Source of the DNA: Blastomussa wellsi
Lineage: Eukaryota > Cnidaria > Anthozoa > Scleractinia > Plerogyridae
NCBI GenBank assembly: GCA_947652115.1
Contig: OX393568.1
Span: 10,940,542-11,004,541 of the forward strand
Reading direction: 5' to 3'
DNA length: 64,000 bases
Both the position numbers and the translations under genes were made by a program. Of the stretch, positions 1 to 10,206 are shown in pieces; position 1 is the stretch's first letter, and every line of letters starts with the position of its first letter. The notes beneath the pieces are model-generated. The model was not told the origin of the DNA, did not search any database, and saw nothing but the letters and a program-made list of their open reading frames with translations.

Positions 1-356
1 CGAGTCCAATCCTTCACAAAGTCCTCGTTTTATTCTGAAAATAATACATCAATTGCTAACATTACAAAGCCGCTAGGGTTTCGAAAGTAGCGACGAACCG
101 ATTAAACATAACAACAATAAGCAAACTAAAATGCCACGATAAAACAACAGAGCCTACCGATTATCGACGTTTGGCGAAAGGGAATCCGGAGGCGGACAAA
201 TATAAGGAAAAGGTTCCAGAAAAATACAAATTCACTAGACCGCATGCACACGCGGGAAGTAACAAAAACAACAGTCTCCTTTTTTCGAGCATCTATGCCC
301 GGATGTCCGCTGCGAGAAACAGCTGTCCATAAAAGGGTTGAGCGCGGGCCTCAACA
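1..356 (-). repeat. Partial 3' LTR of the BEL/Pao element, with polypurine tract beside it
   Basis: On the minus strand a purine run (AAAGGGGGGAGCA, positions 369 to 357) is followed by TGTTGA. This is the usual arrangement of polypurine tract and an LTR starting with TG. Near the window edge, minus-strand AATAAA (around position 30) could be the polyadenylation signal, so U3 and part of R seem to be included. The LTR continues beyond the window. The first 26 bases reappear in inverted orientation at 6965-6990, which an ordinary pair of direct LTRs would not produce. Confidence 0.5.
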
Positions 357-473
357 TGCTCCCCCCTTTGAACTAGCTAAAACTAAAGCGTACGTTCAAC
401 AAAACTATTCAGATCCTAGCAGTTCGTTAAAAGTTCAGTGTCCAAAACGCGCAAACACTGTAAATGTTTATGG

Positions 474-659
474 CTAATTCGACTCCTCCAGATGGCACAA
501 CTTCGAAATTTGGCGCACCAGTGTGGAACTCTTGGTCTTGACTTCAGCTGTGCGAACTAAACCATCCTTTCCTGGAAATACTTTCGTCACTCGGCCGAGT
601 GGCCAATGACCCCGTGGAGCGTTCTCGGTAACTAAGAGGACGAGGTCGTTAACTGCCAA
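474..659 (-). pseudogene. BEL/Pao polyprotein C-terminal tail (DUF5641-like)
   Basis: This 61-residue open stretch contains VNDLVLL near its start and a [10 protein letters not shown] segment. These are the hallmarks of the small domain that follows the integrase core in BEL/Pao polyproteins. It ends at its own stop, just before the polypurine tract region, as expected for the end of the polyprotein. It is separated from the integrase core by stops and frame changes between 660 and 960. I see only sequence resemblance; the role of the domain is not well known. Confidence 0.7.
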
Positions 660-962
660 ATTTCTTCATTTAAGTATCCACTTCTTGCGTTCTTGGAGCA
701 GGGGTAGATACTCGCGCAACCATCTGGTCCAGAAATGATTTGCAAGGAGCTGGCCTCTTCACCACTGTTTGCGGGAGTGTATGTCTGCTTCGTGAAATTC
801 ACCAGGAGGCAGGGAAATTCCTTGACGCTGCTGCAGCAGATGGCTTGGCGTGATGGGGTCACTGTCATTTGGGTCATCACTACTTGGGCATAGAGGCCGA
901 CTGTTCAGGATCCCAACTGCTTCAGCAAATACGGTTCTCAGGGTCTCCCTCGTAACAAGGGC

Positions 963-1447
963 CTAGTGTGGATGGCCTAGGACAGCTTTCATTGTGTTGC
1001 GGACACTCCTTATCAGGCGCTCCCATACTCCAGACATATGGCTGGCAGTAGGGGGCTGGAAGTGCCACCTCTTCAGGGGCTGGTGCTGCCACTCAACTTC
1101 TATTTCGTGTAGGGACCTCTGGATAATCTCATGGTCTAACTGTTGGATGGCCAGGGTCAACTCTCTCTCAGTGAAGTTGGTGCCGTTATCGCTCCAGATT
1201 TCTTTGACCGCGCCACGAATGCAGATGAAACGCCGCAGTTCTTGGATGAAGGCATCTGTCTCCAAAGATCCTACATCCTCTACATGTATCGCTCTTGAAG
1301 TGAGGCAGACGAAAATGCAGCCATACACCTTTCAGTGGCCCGGCCTCGTTTCACATGAAAAGGGCCAAAAAGATCTAGCCCGATGAAGGTGAATGGTGGT
1401 TCATGTGGCACGAGTCTCGCTTCCAGGAGGTCCCCCATCATCTGGTT
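963..1447 (-). pseudogene. BEL/Pao integrase core, frameshifted
   Basis: Minus-strand translation shows GLDLFGPF (first catalytic Asp region), then after a frame change [14 protein letters not shown], and then WSDNGTNF (second catalytic Asp). Further on is [14 protein letters not shown], which is typical of the Pao integrase third region. Retroviral-type integrases join the reverse-transcribed DNA to the host genome in the nucleus. The frame change near 1330 and the break to the zinc-binding part at about 1450 make this copy non-functional. It lies between the RNase H/zinc region and the DUF5641-like tail, in the normal order. Confidence 0.8.
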
Positions 1448-1449
1448 CA

Positions 1450-2376
1450 TCACTCTTTCTTGCCTCTTACGGCAGGGTACGCAACTGCGAAGAATCTGGC
1501 GAGTAAGTACACGGGTATTGACAATCCAAACCTTCTGGCGCAGTACGGAAAGAACATGCTCTCGTCCTGCATTTCATGATGGTGACGAATAAGCAGTGTG
1601 GTGATGGGGTGCTCACTTGGGATCAGCGGCAGATGGATGGCTTGAGGCGCTACAGGGGCGTGACGCAGTCGTCCTCCAACGCAGATTGTGCCATCAATCA
1701 AGATTGGGCAGAGCGTGGTCAATTTGCTACTGCTCCTCAGTGGCTTTCCAGCCTTCAGGGCTTGCAACTCTTCCAAGAAATACTGCCGCTGGACTATCTT
1801 GATGATGATCTTTGAAGCTGCATGTATCTCCGGCAAGCTGATCTTGTTAGGCATGCTGCGTAAAATGCACTTAGATTGTATGTAATGGACGAAGCGCTTG
1901 AGCCACGACACATTCCGGAGAAGCTTGGGCCAGGAAGAGAATCTTTCTAGCAACCGATCTAAGGAGGCGCTGCTTGCAATGGTCAGGGTGTTTTGGTTGA
2001 CTCTTTGGCGGATCACTTCAGCATCATCTTCCTTAATGGTGCCAACTTCACGGTGTGGCCACTGATCCTCTGACTGACAAAGGAAGTCCGGTCCAGACCA
2101 CCAACGACAGCCAGGTTGAAAGGATTCGATTGGCAGCCCACGGGACCCATCATCAGCTGGGTTGAGCACTCCAGGAACATGGCGCCACTGGTCAGGGGTG
2201 GTCTGCTTGTGAATTTCTTCGAGTCTGGTTGCCACAAAGCGGTGAAACCTCCTGCTTTCATTTTTGATGTACTGAAGTACTGTTAGGTAATCCGTCCAAA
2301 ACGTCATGCGATCAATAGGAAGTTCCAGCTCTGCTCTGACCAAGCTGCTGACGCGGACGACCATAAGGCTTGCCAT
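1450..2376 (-). pseudogene. BEL/Pao RNase H and integrase zinc-binding region
   Basis: This is a 308-residue open frame. Near the N-terminus FWTDYLTVLQYI matches the RNase H-like segment of Pao elements (tethered Asp), followed by WRHVPGVLNPADDGSRG, a strong BEL/Pao signature. The last third has CVGGRLRHAP and the histidine-rich LLIRHHHEM, which belong to the HHCC-type zinc-binding domain of the integrase. The frame then runs out of homology at about 1500. It follows the RT domain in another frame, so translation would not be continuous. Confidence 0.8.
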
Positions 2377-2464
2377 CAGTTCAAGTCTTGGGATGGTCGG
2401 TCTCTTCAGGGGTGCATTACGGGTTTTCCCGAAAGCAAAAGAGCATTGAACTTGGCCACTGTGG

Positions 2465-3560
2465 TCACTCAGCCTTAAGATACCCTACGGCGGAGTAGGC
2501 ACACTCGCTGGCGTCACTGAAGAGGTGAAGTTCCACTGCACAGTTGTTGGCCATGTCTGGGTTTCTGTAGCAGCGAGGTACTTGGATGAGCTCAATGAGG
2601 GGGAGGGAACTTGTCCACTGCTTCCAAACTTGCAGGTAATGATCCTGAATTTTCTCGTCCCACTCAACCTTTTCCTTCCACAGCTCTTGAATCAACACCT
2701 TGACCGGAAGAATGAAGGGTGCTAAGAGTCCTAAAGGGCCAAACAGCGTGCTGATAGTGGAGAGGATTCCACGTTTAGTTGCTGGCTTGTTGGTGGGTAC
2801 TGTTTTAAAGCAGATGTCTCTCTCCGTATCCCAGTGTAGGCCCAATGTGCGGTTAATTGGTAATCTGTCCAACTCAAGGTTGAGGGTCGGGTTTGCTCTC
2901 TCTTGAGATGGAAGCTTTGATAGAACTTCTCTCTGGTTGCCCAAGAATTTGGTCAGATGAAAGCCACCTTCTTTGAGCATAGATGTTAGCTGGACAGCTT
3001 GGGTGGCTGCCTGGGAAGTAGTCGGGGTGGACTTGAGGAGGTCATCAACGTAGAAATTGTTGCGGACAGTGTCTGCGATTTCTTTGCCATATTTCTCGTC
3101 ATTGTCAACAGCGGTTTGCTGTAGGGCTTTGTTGGAGCAACAAGGGGAGGATGTGGCACCGAATATGTGCACCTGCATTTGGTACTCTTCAGGCTCATCA
3201 CTGAGGTCCTTACTCCACCACAGGAACCGAAGGGCATTGCAGTCTTCCGCAGGAACCCGAACTTGATGGAACATCTGTCTGCGGTGAGGGCAACTTCTTC
3301 CTGCCAGAACCGCATAAGGACACCTGCTAGGTTGTTGATGTAATCTGGGCCTTGCAGCAGCTGATTGTTTAATGAAGTGCCTTGAAACTTTGCTGCTGCG
3401 TCAAACACCACTCGGACCTTGCCTGGTTTGTTGGGGCTGGTAACCGGGTGGTGAGGAAGGTACCAGGTCTTGTTACTTGTTTGTTCAGCCTCCTCCTTAG
3501 TGAGCTTACAGGCGTGGCCTTTGGCAATGTAACCCTCAACAACTGAACGGTACCTTTCAT
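2465..3560 (-). pseudogene. BEL/Pao reverse transcriptase, one frameshift
   Basis: The upstream part (about 3560-3270) contains [14 protein letters not shown] and [15 protein letters not shown]. After a frame change near 3270 the downstream part begins with [20 protein letters not shown] and continues to FYVDDLLKS, whose YVDD is the RT catalytic motif. The HIFGATSSP segment is also Pao-specific. The enzyme copies element RNA into DNA. The frameshift separates the fingers from the palm, so the enzyme is inactive here. It sits directly after the protease in the standard BEL/Pao order. Confidence 0.85.
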
Positions 3561-3585
3561 GCCAGACTTTATCTATTTCCAGGCG

Positions 3586-5562
3586 TCACTTGAGGTGACG
3601 AAGGCGTATTTCAGCCATAGTGCGTTTGAAGGGAAGGACAGGTCGATCATGTTTCCAAAGGAGACCCATACAATAATGGTCATTCAACTTTGAAATGGTG
3701 CTGTTAATAATCCTTTCAGCATGCCTGTCTTCAACCGACATAGACTTGTAAGGTTTGGTGGTACCAACAGACTCCGTCTCCCAGAAACGTTCAACTTGAT
3801 AGTGGAGGGACACATCGACGGTTGATGTATGGATGTGGTGAACATCGTGGCACTGTTGTGTTGCTTTGTCACCTGTTCTACCGAGGACAGCAAAGCCGAG
3901 GCACGAACGGATTTCGATGGGGTCGTTTGGAGTTCCATGACGAACCTCCAGGGGGACGAACACTTCAGGAACATTTGTGCCTATGATGAGTGAGATCTTT
4001 TGCCGTTCAACATCTGGGAAAGGGACATGACGAAGGTGCGGCCATCTTTCTTTGTCCACCGCTATGCGCTGGAGGTGCAATGGGATGTTAAGCTCTTTCC
4101 CGTACCACACCTCCTCGAGCTGAAGTTGTTGTGGCTGTTCATCAATGAGAGATTCAACTGCCAGATTAACTCTTTCTCCATTTTGAAGCTTGCCGCTATT
4201 GCTCACGGTTGAGAGGACCAAATGGTCGGGTCGGCCACGGAGTCCCAGGGAATTGACCAATGACGGGTCCACAAGGGTGATTTCGGATCCGGAGTCTAGC
4301 ATTGCGTAAGTGGTGACCGTCAGCCCATTACTGCCAACTACTCGCAACGGTACAACTTGTAAGAGGACTGTTTCTGAATCCTTTGTCCCTGCTGTGGCAC
4401 AGACCGGCCTTGACGTTGCGGCATCAACCCCTGCAGCATAGTCCTCCGAAGCAGAGTTTTCAGATCTCTGCTGTGGGTCTGTTTGATGCAGGAGTGAGTG
4501 GTGAAAGGCACCACACCCTTCAACTCGACATCTGAATGAGCTGGGACAGGTTTTGGCCGAGTGTTCGGTACCCTTGAGGCAATTAAGACACATCTTCTTT
4601 GAAGAGACGAAGGACATCCGTTCTCTTGGCGTCTTCTCACATCGGTAGAGTGGATGTGCTTGACCACAAAAGCGACAGTTATTCGGTTTGTTTTTGTCTT
4701 TCTTCGGGGGCTGCTTAAGTGGTGGTTTCCCACCATCGTTTATGTTCATTGTATATTTAGGTAGGTCTGTTTTCTCACTGAGCGGTGGCCTTTTCTTCTT
4801 GAAATTGTCATTGTTGTTGAACTGTTGGGATTTGCTGCTGACAGGATGGTTAGCAATGTTTGCATGCTTGTTCACAAAGCCAACAAAATCTTTAAGGGTT
4901 GGAAAATGCTGGCCTTTTGTTTCCAAGTCACAGGCTAGTGCCGAAAACTTTTCCTGCATTGACCTTGGTAGTCTTTCCGTCATGCTACCAATATTCCCTT
5001 GGTTGACCTGTGACAGACAGTTCATTGATGTTAGGGTTGCAAGGGCTCTCGTTGCACTGTCAGCAAACTTTCGTAGGTTGATCTTATCGCCAGAGGGTAT
5101 GGGAGGACCTTTTACCAGGCTGTTTATGACAGAGTTAACAATCATACACGGTCGTCCATACCTCTGTTCAAGGATTTGCAGTGCTTGATGGACTCCATCC
5201 GTGGCCGTCTCAAGGCCTGCTACTGCCTGTTTGGCCTCCCCATCTAGGAACTGTAAAAGACGAGTCATTTTGCTGCCATCATCCATGTCTTTGCGTGACA
5301 TCACAAGGCGCTCGAAGCGTTGCTTAAATAAGGGAAACTCTGCTGGGACGCCATGAAACCTTTGAAACTGAATAGGTGGGAGACTCTGGTTGTACACAAG
5401 CTTTTGTTGAGTGGTTGATATGTCTTTCATAGCTGCAGCAACCATGGTAAGGACCTCTCCCTGAGCAGGAGGTAAGGACATCGCATTTACGCTTGAGGTG
5501 CCAAATGGAAGCTGATAGGGTGGTGCCCAGGGGGAAAGGCTGCTTGTCATCAGTGGGCTCAA
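3586..5562 (-). pseudogene. BEL/Pao gag C-terminal part, zinc knuckles and protease
   Basis: This 658-residue open frame holds a conserved gag region (FHGVPAEFPLFKQRFE) and two cysteine-rich knuckles. The first is CRFCGQAHPLYRC and the second CLNCLKGTEHSAKTC, at roughly residues 290-340. A retroviral-type aspartic protease follows with the active-site motif MLDSGSEITLVD around residue 420. The gag part packages RNA and the protease cuts the polyprotein. The frame is long and uninterrupted, but it is out of frame with both the upstream gag region (5604-6713) and the downstream RT. Confidence 0.85.
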
Positions 5563-5603
5563 ACCGCTGGCAGTGACAGACGAAACACCAATCCGAGAGG
5601 TGT

Positions 5604-6713
5604 TTACTGGCGTGACAGGTTATCTGGTAAAGGCTGATGCAAATTCGCTTGACCTTCCAAGTGGAGACTGATAAGGAAGAGTTGACATAGTGAGGTTGAC
5701 ATAGTGGAAGCTGGCGTCGATGAACTTGGCACTTCAGATGGAGACTGATCGGGCTGCGTAAAGGGAATATGGCTACTCGATACAGGTGGACTCAGATTAC
5801 TTGCCATGGCTGTGGACGAAACACCAGGGGGGTGTGCAGACATGGTTGTTACATTAGGTGTCACTTGGGGTGTGGAATGCGTGACAGTAATCGATGGAGG
5901 ATTAACAGCATCACCAGACAGGGGTGGTGCGCAATCGAAGGATGCTGATTCCACTGACGATGACTCATTGTCTGATAATCCCCCTTCCATTTCTTCAGTT
6001 AGTTTGGCCTCTAAGTCCATAATGGCAGCTGCCTTCCTTGCTTCAGCGAGCTTGTGGTCTGCCTCAGTCTTTAGGGATTCCAGCCTAATGATGGCTTTCA
6101 ATTCTTCTTCCTCGGCTTCTCGCATCCAGGCAAGTTCACGTTGTTTTCTTTTCAGTTCTGACATCTTCATTTCTTCTTCAATTTTTCGTTGTTTCTCTTG
6201 TTTCGCAAATGCGAGAGCCAGTTGAGCCTTTTCTGCCTCTAATCTGAAGGTTTGCACCTTCGAACTGTAAGTGCCGCTTGAGTGGTGTGACAATCGGTGA
6301 TTACGTGACTTCGCGGATCTACGATGCTTTGAACCACTCATTCTGTTTAAGTCTTCCATTACCCGCTCGTTGAGCTTGGTCGCTGCATCACAAATGAATT
6401 TTTCAACGCTTGTAGAAAGGCTTATCCTTTGCTGGGCTAGAATATCGAAACGTTCAGCACTTTCAGTTTTTTCTTCAGGTTCAGCGACATCCATAAACTT
6501 GTTGTGTGACAAAACAAACTCTTTCCACAAGATTTCGTAATGGTCGAACTTGTCCTTCACTAAGGTCACATTCGACGAGTCTTCTTTCCGCAACAGTATT
6601 TCAATTTCGTTCTGAGCTTTAGTGAGAGAACCTAGATGACCAGAACGGGAACCTTTCAGAGATAACGCTCTCTCCCGATTCGCGTTTGTTGACATCGCTG
6701 TTTTCCATTTCAC
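5604..6713 (-). CDS. BEL/Pao gag N-terminal region (coiled coil)
   Basis: This 369-residue open frame starts at an ATG at 6713, with a second in-frame ATG a few codons on that gives MSTNANRERALSL. It has a long charged helical region rich in Lys, Glu and Ala (about residues 120-235) that should form a coiled coil, then a Ser/Thr/Pro-rich tail. Its position 5' of the zinc-knuckle part and the absence of other signatures fit the gag N-terminus of a BEL/Pao element. A stop at 5604 and a frame change separate it from the next frame. I identify it mainly by position. Confidence 0.65.
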   Translation of the reverse strand: MKWKTAMSTNANRERALSLKGSRSGHLGSLTKAQNEIEILLRKEDSSNVTLVKDKFDHYEILWKEFVLSHNKFMDVAEPEEKTESAERFDILAQQRISLSTSVEKFICDAATKLNERVMEDLNRMSGSKHRRSAKSRNHRLSHHSSGTYSSKVQTFRLEAEKAQLALAFAKQEKQRKIEEEMKMSELKRKQRELAWMREAEEEELKAIIRLESLKTEADHKLAEARKAAAIMDLEAKLTEEMEGGLSDNESSSVESASFDCAPPLSGDAVNPPSITVTHSTPQVTPNVTTMSAHPPGVSSTAMASNLSPPVSSSHIPFTQPDQSPSEVPSSSTPASTMSTSLCQLFLISLHLEGQANLHQPLPDNLSRQ

Positions 6714-7955
6714 GAGGAATGGACGTCTAATTCGCCAATATGTGAATTAGCGAAGGTGAGACGTACCGTTTCTTTGCGATTTGCTGAATAATTGAAGTGT
6801 TTACGACAGAGGTTGTTGTTCGTGAGGACGAAAAGCTATCCAGCGAAACCACGTGCTTTGTTGTTTACTTGTGCATACGAGTAGTGCTCGGTGAATAATC
6901 CGTGAGAAGCGCGATAATTGTTATCGAGGCGACGAAACAATTAATCGAATAAAACCATGAATAGGAGGACTTTGTGAAGGATTGGACTCGTCACGTTCCT
7001 ATCGACTTTTGGGATAGGCTTCACCAAGAACGCCTATTCAGCCTTTTTGCGAAAAACGGGAACAAATTGTACAAATTGTCGCTATTGAGAGAAAGTGGGC
7101 TATGCATGGTGTGTTTGTTGCGAGAAGAGAGACGACACCGCATCGCCGTGCCTTATATTGTCAAGACTTTTTGAAGTGGTGGCGAGCCTGTGCCATGAAA
7201 CTCTCAAAGCGACCAAAATTTATTCAGTTTCTGAGGTAACTGTTTCTTTACAATGGCGGTCATTGTTTTGATTTCGAAGCATTGATGTCATTTGAGAGGC
7301 AGTGTTTACTTATCAACAACACAAAACAGTAATAATTAAAAACATTTTATTGAGAGCACAATCCTCCTTGCTACTGGATTGATCGTAACCACCATGGACG
7401 TTTGTTTCAAGCTGCTGGATCTCTTTTTCAACAAGGATGATCTCAGCTTCTTTGGTCTCGAGAGACTTGGCTTATTCTCACATCCTTCTAAAAATGACAT
7501 TTATCCGCTTGAGCAGTTTTGAACGCTCAGATATTTTTCTAGACAGCCTGATACGAACTTGTGAACTGGATACTTTTGTTCTCAAAGAATTTGAAAACAC
7601 ATCTTTTTTTTTTGGCTTTGTTACATTCTTGTTTTGCAGACACAAGATCAACACTCGTAAATTTATACCTTTACGCGGTGGGTCTGGGTATGAGATCAAA
7701 GTCAAGAATAGAAAATGACATCGCAGGTTGGGGAAGAGTGAATAAATAGAAATGACAACTGTTTTTTTAGTGGGTGAGACATTCCGAACGGCGAGTGCAT
7801 TCCGAAATGCGCGGAACATTCCAAAAGGCACGAGAAATTCTGAAACGTGCGAGAAAAATTTTTTGACAAAAAACCGCTTCCAATCGGAATGCACTCAACT
7901 TTGAAAATCATGATCTCACAATCTGTAAGAAGCATTGGTGAGGTTTTATCCTTTT
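6714..7955. other. No clear gene: element leader and uncharacterised DNA
   Basis: The first part should be the BEL/Pao leader. The minus-strand string TGGCGAATTAGACGTCC near 6721-6738 could be a primer-binding site, but I cannot name the tRNA. Positions 6965-6990 are the exact reverse complement of the first 26 bases of the window. From 7200 to 7900 there are only short frames. One minus-strand stretch (about 7380-7690) is charged and possibly coiled coil, but it is interrupted and I do not recognise it. Confidence 0.5.
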
Positions 7956-8412
7956 TCAAAATCTTTTGCAATTTCGCTGATGAATGAGCTTAGCTCTGAC
8001 TTTCTCTTTCAGCGTACAGTACTGTTGCAATTCGGAAACAATTATCTGAAACTCCGGATCACTGATGCAGTTGTCATTAATTGACTAGGAAAGCAGTCGG
8101 TGTTTTGCGACGGCGAGAGTAACTACCTCTTGGTGTTTAGATATTTTTCGCTGAAGCTTTTCGCTGGAAATAATTAGCCCCGACGAAGCAAGAGCGAAAC
8201 ATCCGCCGACAATCCCCAATGGGACTGTTGCTGGAAGGCCAATGATACTTTCGCTGGAAGCTACTCCACTAAGCCCGCTAGAGCTTGTGGCAAACCAGTT
8301 GATAAGCATTTTTGCTTGCTCATATTGTCTTCGACCGAGCCTGTAGTGTTCAACTTCTTCAGCCAATTGTTTCTCAAGTTTACTGATTTCAGTTAGCCGA
8401 AAATTTTCGGGA
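7956..8412 (-). pseudogene. Element-associated coiled-coil membrane protein, one in-frame stop
   Basis: The minus-strand frame runs from about 8412 to a TGA at 7956-7958, with one internal TAG (about 8085-8087). It starts with a charged helix (KLEKQLAEEVEHYRLGRRQYEQAK), then a Gly/Ala/Ile-rich hydrophobic segment that could cross a membrane, then a second charged helix after the stop (CISDPEFQIIVSELQQYC). I remember proteins of this layout next to Polinton-type elements in cnidarian genomes, but the function is unknown. The PolB fragment immediately to the right on the same strand (8795-9238) supports a shared origin. Confidence 0.5.
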
Positions 8413-8794
8413 GTGTTTGAGCTGGGTAGCTCTGGATAAATATACTAAGGCAGTGCCGTAGGCAGTATGTTGGCAGAGGACATTGCATATTAATAGCATA
8501 ATTAATTTGGTTCTAAAACGAAATACAGTGGGTAGCCATGAATTGGTAAAAAAAAAACAGTGTGGTTGTTTTTGTTTCGCAACAACAGTCAACACAACCA
8601 TGTTTATATATTGAAAAAATATTTTTCTAATGAATAAGCATGGATGCAAGCACATCCCAAGTGGGGCTTCGTGCACGAAGAACTGCTGGTTGTCCCTCCC
8701 AATACCGTTCTTCCTCCAGCCAGCGCAAACTAAATTGAAACCCGTTACGGAGAAATGGCGGACGTTTTAAAAATGGGATGCAGGCGCAATGGTG
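8413..8794. other. No gene seen between two element fragments
   Basis: This is AT-rich sequence with short frames only and an A-run at about 8549-8557. Nothing matches a known protein or repeat that I can recognise. It separates the coiled-coil protein relic from the PolB fragment and may be decayed parts of the same element. Confidence 0.4.
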
Positions 8795-9238
8795 TCACCA
8801 TTCAAACCTGCACTTAAGACAAAAAACGATCTTTCGCCGAGGCAGACATGAAACCCATGTCATTGTGTGGCATTTGCCTTGGCGGAAAAAGGGACATTTT
8901 CCTCGACCCTCTTGCCATTGCCTCTTTTGTGCAATCTTGACCCTCGCGTGGTTGCTGTCGCTGTGTTCACAGACCAAAGAGTGCATTGAGTTCTTCAATC
9001 TCTTTGTTTGTGAACTCCATCTTGGGTTGTACCCGTATTCATATGTTTGGATTCCATCGTCCGCAATCCGCCGCTTTGAGTCAAACGCAGACAGCGAGAT
9101 CTTGTTAACATGCATGCCGAAGATCTCGTGCCCCTGTTCATTCCAATGTTCATTCCTTGCCACATCTGCTTCACACCGGAAAGTGTCTGCTTGTAGTGCT
9201 CTTGTCGCATCTGCTTCCTGACAACACACTTTTTACGC
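8795..9238 (-). pseudogene. Polinton/adintovirus-like DNA polymerase B, C-terminal fragment
   Basis: On the minus strand, pieces in two frames read KKCVVRKQM, QTLSGVKQMWQGMN and GMHVNKISLSAFDSKR. The plus-strand PolB at 37650-37810 has the equivalent pieces KKCVVKKQI, ETLSGAKQLWHGMN and GMHVNKISLSAFDSKR in the same order. This is therefore a second copy of the same polymerase family, reduced to its last 100 or so residues and frameshifted. It is cut at about 9239 by the arm of the large hairpin repeat. It marks a second insertion of this element type, 27 kb from the main copy. Confidence 0.75.
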
Positions 9239-9765
9239 CCAGTTGTCCAGTTCAAGCGCAAACTGACGCTAAACCATCACAATTCTCACCTCGAAAACGC
9301 CGGCATCTGATTGAGCACAAATTTCTTTGTACGTGTGCCGAGCTTGAGCTTCATCCTTCCAAAATTTAACGAGAAGATTGATCCTGAATCCAAAAAACAG
9401 CTTTCGAAATATGATCGTGCAAGATTCGTGCCCAAAGGAATCTGAAGAATGCGAATAAATTTGAATCTACCAATCAACGCATCGCAACGCATACTGCCGT
9501 TGGCCCATTGAAAGTTCAAAAGCTCAAGGCCGTAGATTCGAATTTACTCGCATTCTTCAGATTCCTTTGGGCAAGAATCTGGCACCGATCATATTGAGCA
9601 AGCTGTTTTTTAGACTTCAGGATCGCTTTTTTCATTAAATTTTGGAAGGATGAAGCTCACGCTCGGCACAAATATGAAGAAGTTTCTGCCCGATCAGATG
9701 CCGGCATTTTCGAGGTGAGAATTATGAAGGTTTAGCGTCAGTTTGCACTTGAACTGGACAAGATC
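9239..9765. repeat. Large inverted repeat (hairpin), arms about 235 bp
   Basis: The left arm (about 9239-9478) and right arm (about 9530-9765) are reverse complements over almost their whole length with modest divergence. For example, ATTCCTTTGGGC on the right matches GCCCAAAGGAAT on the left, and TTTTCGAGGTGAGAATT matches AATTCTCACCTCGAAAA. The loop is about 50 bp. The left arm abuts the truncated PolB C-terminus. It may be a foldback element or a rearranged terminal repeat of the neighbouring element. Confidence 0.8.
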
Positions 9766-9962
9766 GCGGTCGCCGGCTGTCGTGCTGCCTGCCTTGTCTC
9801 TCTTTCTTTTCTAGGTGTTGATAAATTATCTCTAGAAATGACGCCTTAAACGGATCAGAACGGGAAACATAGCACACAATACTCATTTAACATTTCATCT
9901 GAACGTTTATTGAACATGTAGCATAAACGTAGTATTTAAAGCAAATCGCGCCAACTTATTTA

Positions 9963-10194
9963 AGGTAAGTCTGCAGTCGGGCCTAGTGGCCCATCAGGCC
10001 GGAGCTTATCCCGGTTTCTGAGCATGAAGCGACAGAGAGTATTTCTACTCCCCCCTGCATGGGATGCTAGTCCATCGCAGGGTTACCCCCCAGCAGTAAA
10101 TTCGCCGGTACAGCGCAGTGCCCCTGCGAGAGGCTCGAACCCGGACCGCCTGATCCGGAGTCCAGCGCACTAACCATTAGGCCACTGCGCCTCC
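9963..10194 (-). mobile_element. tRNA-derived SINE with 12-bp target-site duplication
   Basis: The minus strand begins with a tRNA-like head: an A-box-like GTGGCCTAATGGTTAG, a loop CTCCGGA that would carry anticodon CCG (arginine), and a B box GGTTCGAGCC. A non-tRNA body follows with GATGGACTAGCATCCCAT and CCGGCCTGATGGGCC. The element is flanked by perfect 12-bp direct repeats CCAACTTATTTA at 9951-9962 and 10195-10206. This is the footprint of LINE-assisted insertion. The intact duplication implies a fairly young copy. Confidence 0.85.
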
Positions 10195-10206
10195 CCAACT
10201 TATTTA

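Larger units (their letters stand above)
1..6760 (-). mobile_element. BEL/Pao LTR retrotransposon, decayed
   Basis: Minus-strand order of domains is gag-like coiled coil, CCHC zinc knuckles, aspartic protease, reverse transcriptase, RNase H, integrase and a C-terminal DUF5641-like tail. This order and the Pao-type zinc-knuckle/RT signatures identify BEL/Pao. The reading frame is broken at several places (about 5.58, 3.27, 2.4 and 1.45 kb), so the copy cannot make its polyprotein. A polypurine tract and the start of a 3' LTR lie at the low-coordinate end. A matching 5' LTR in direct orientation was not found at the high-coordinate end, so the upper boundary is approximate. Confidence 0.88.

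Noticed and set aside
10112..10193. Functional tRNA-Arg gene
   Set aside because: The anticodon stem is mismatched, no proper acceptor stem closes, and the sequence continues into a SINE body inside a target duplication.
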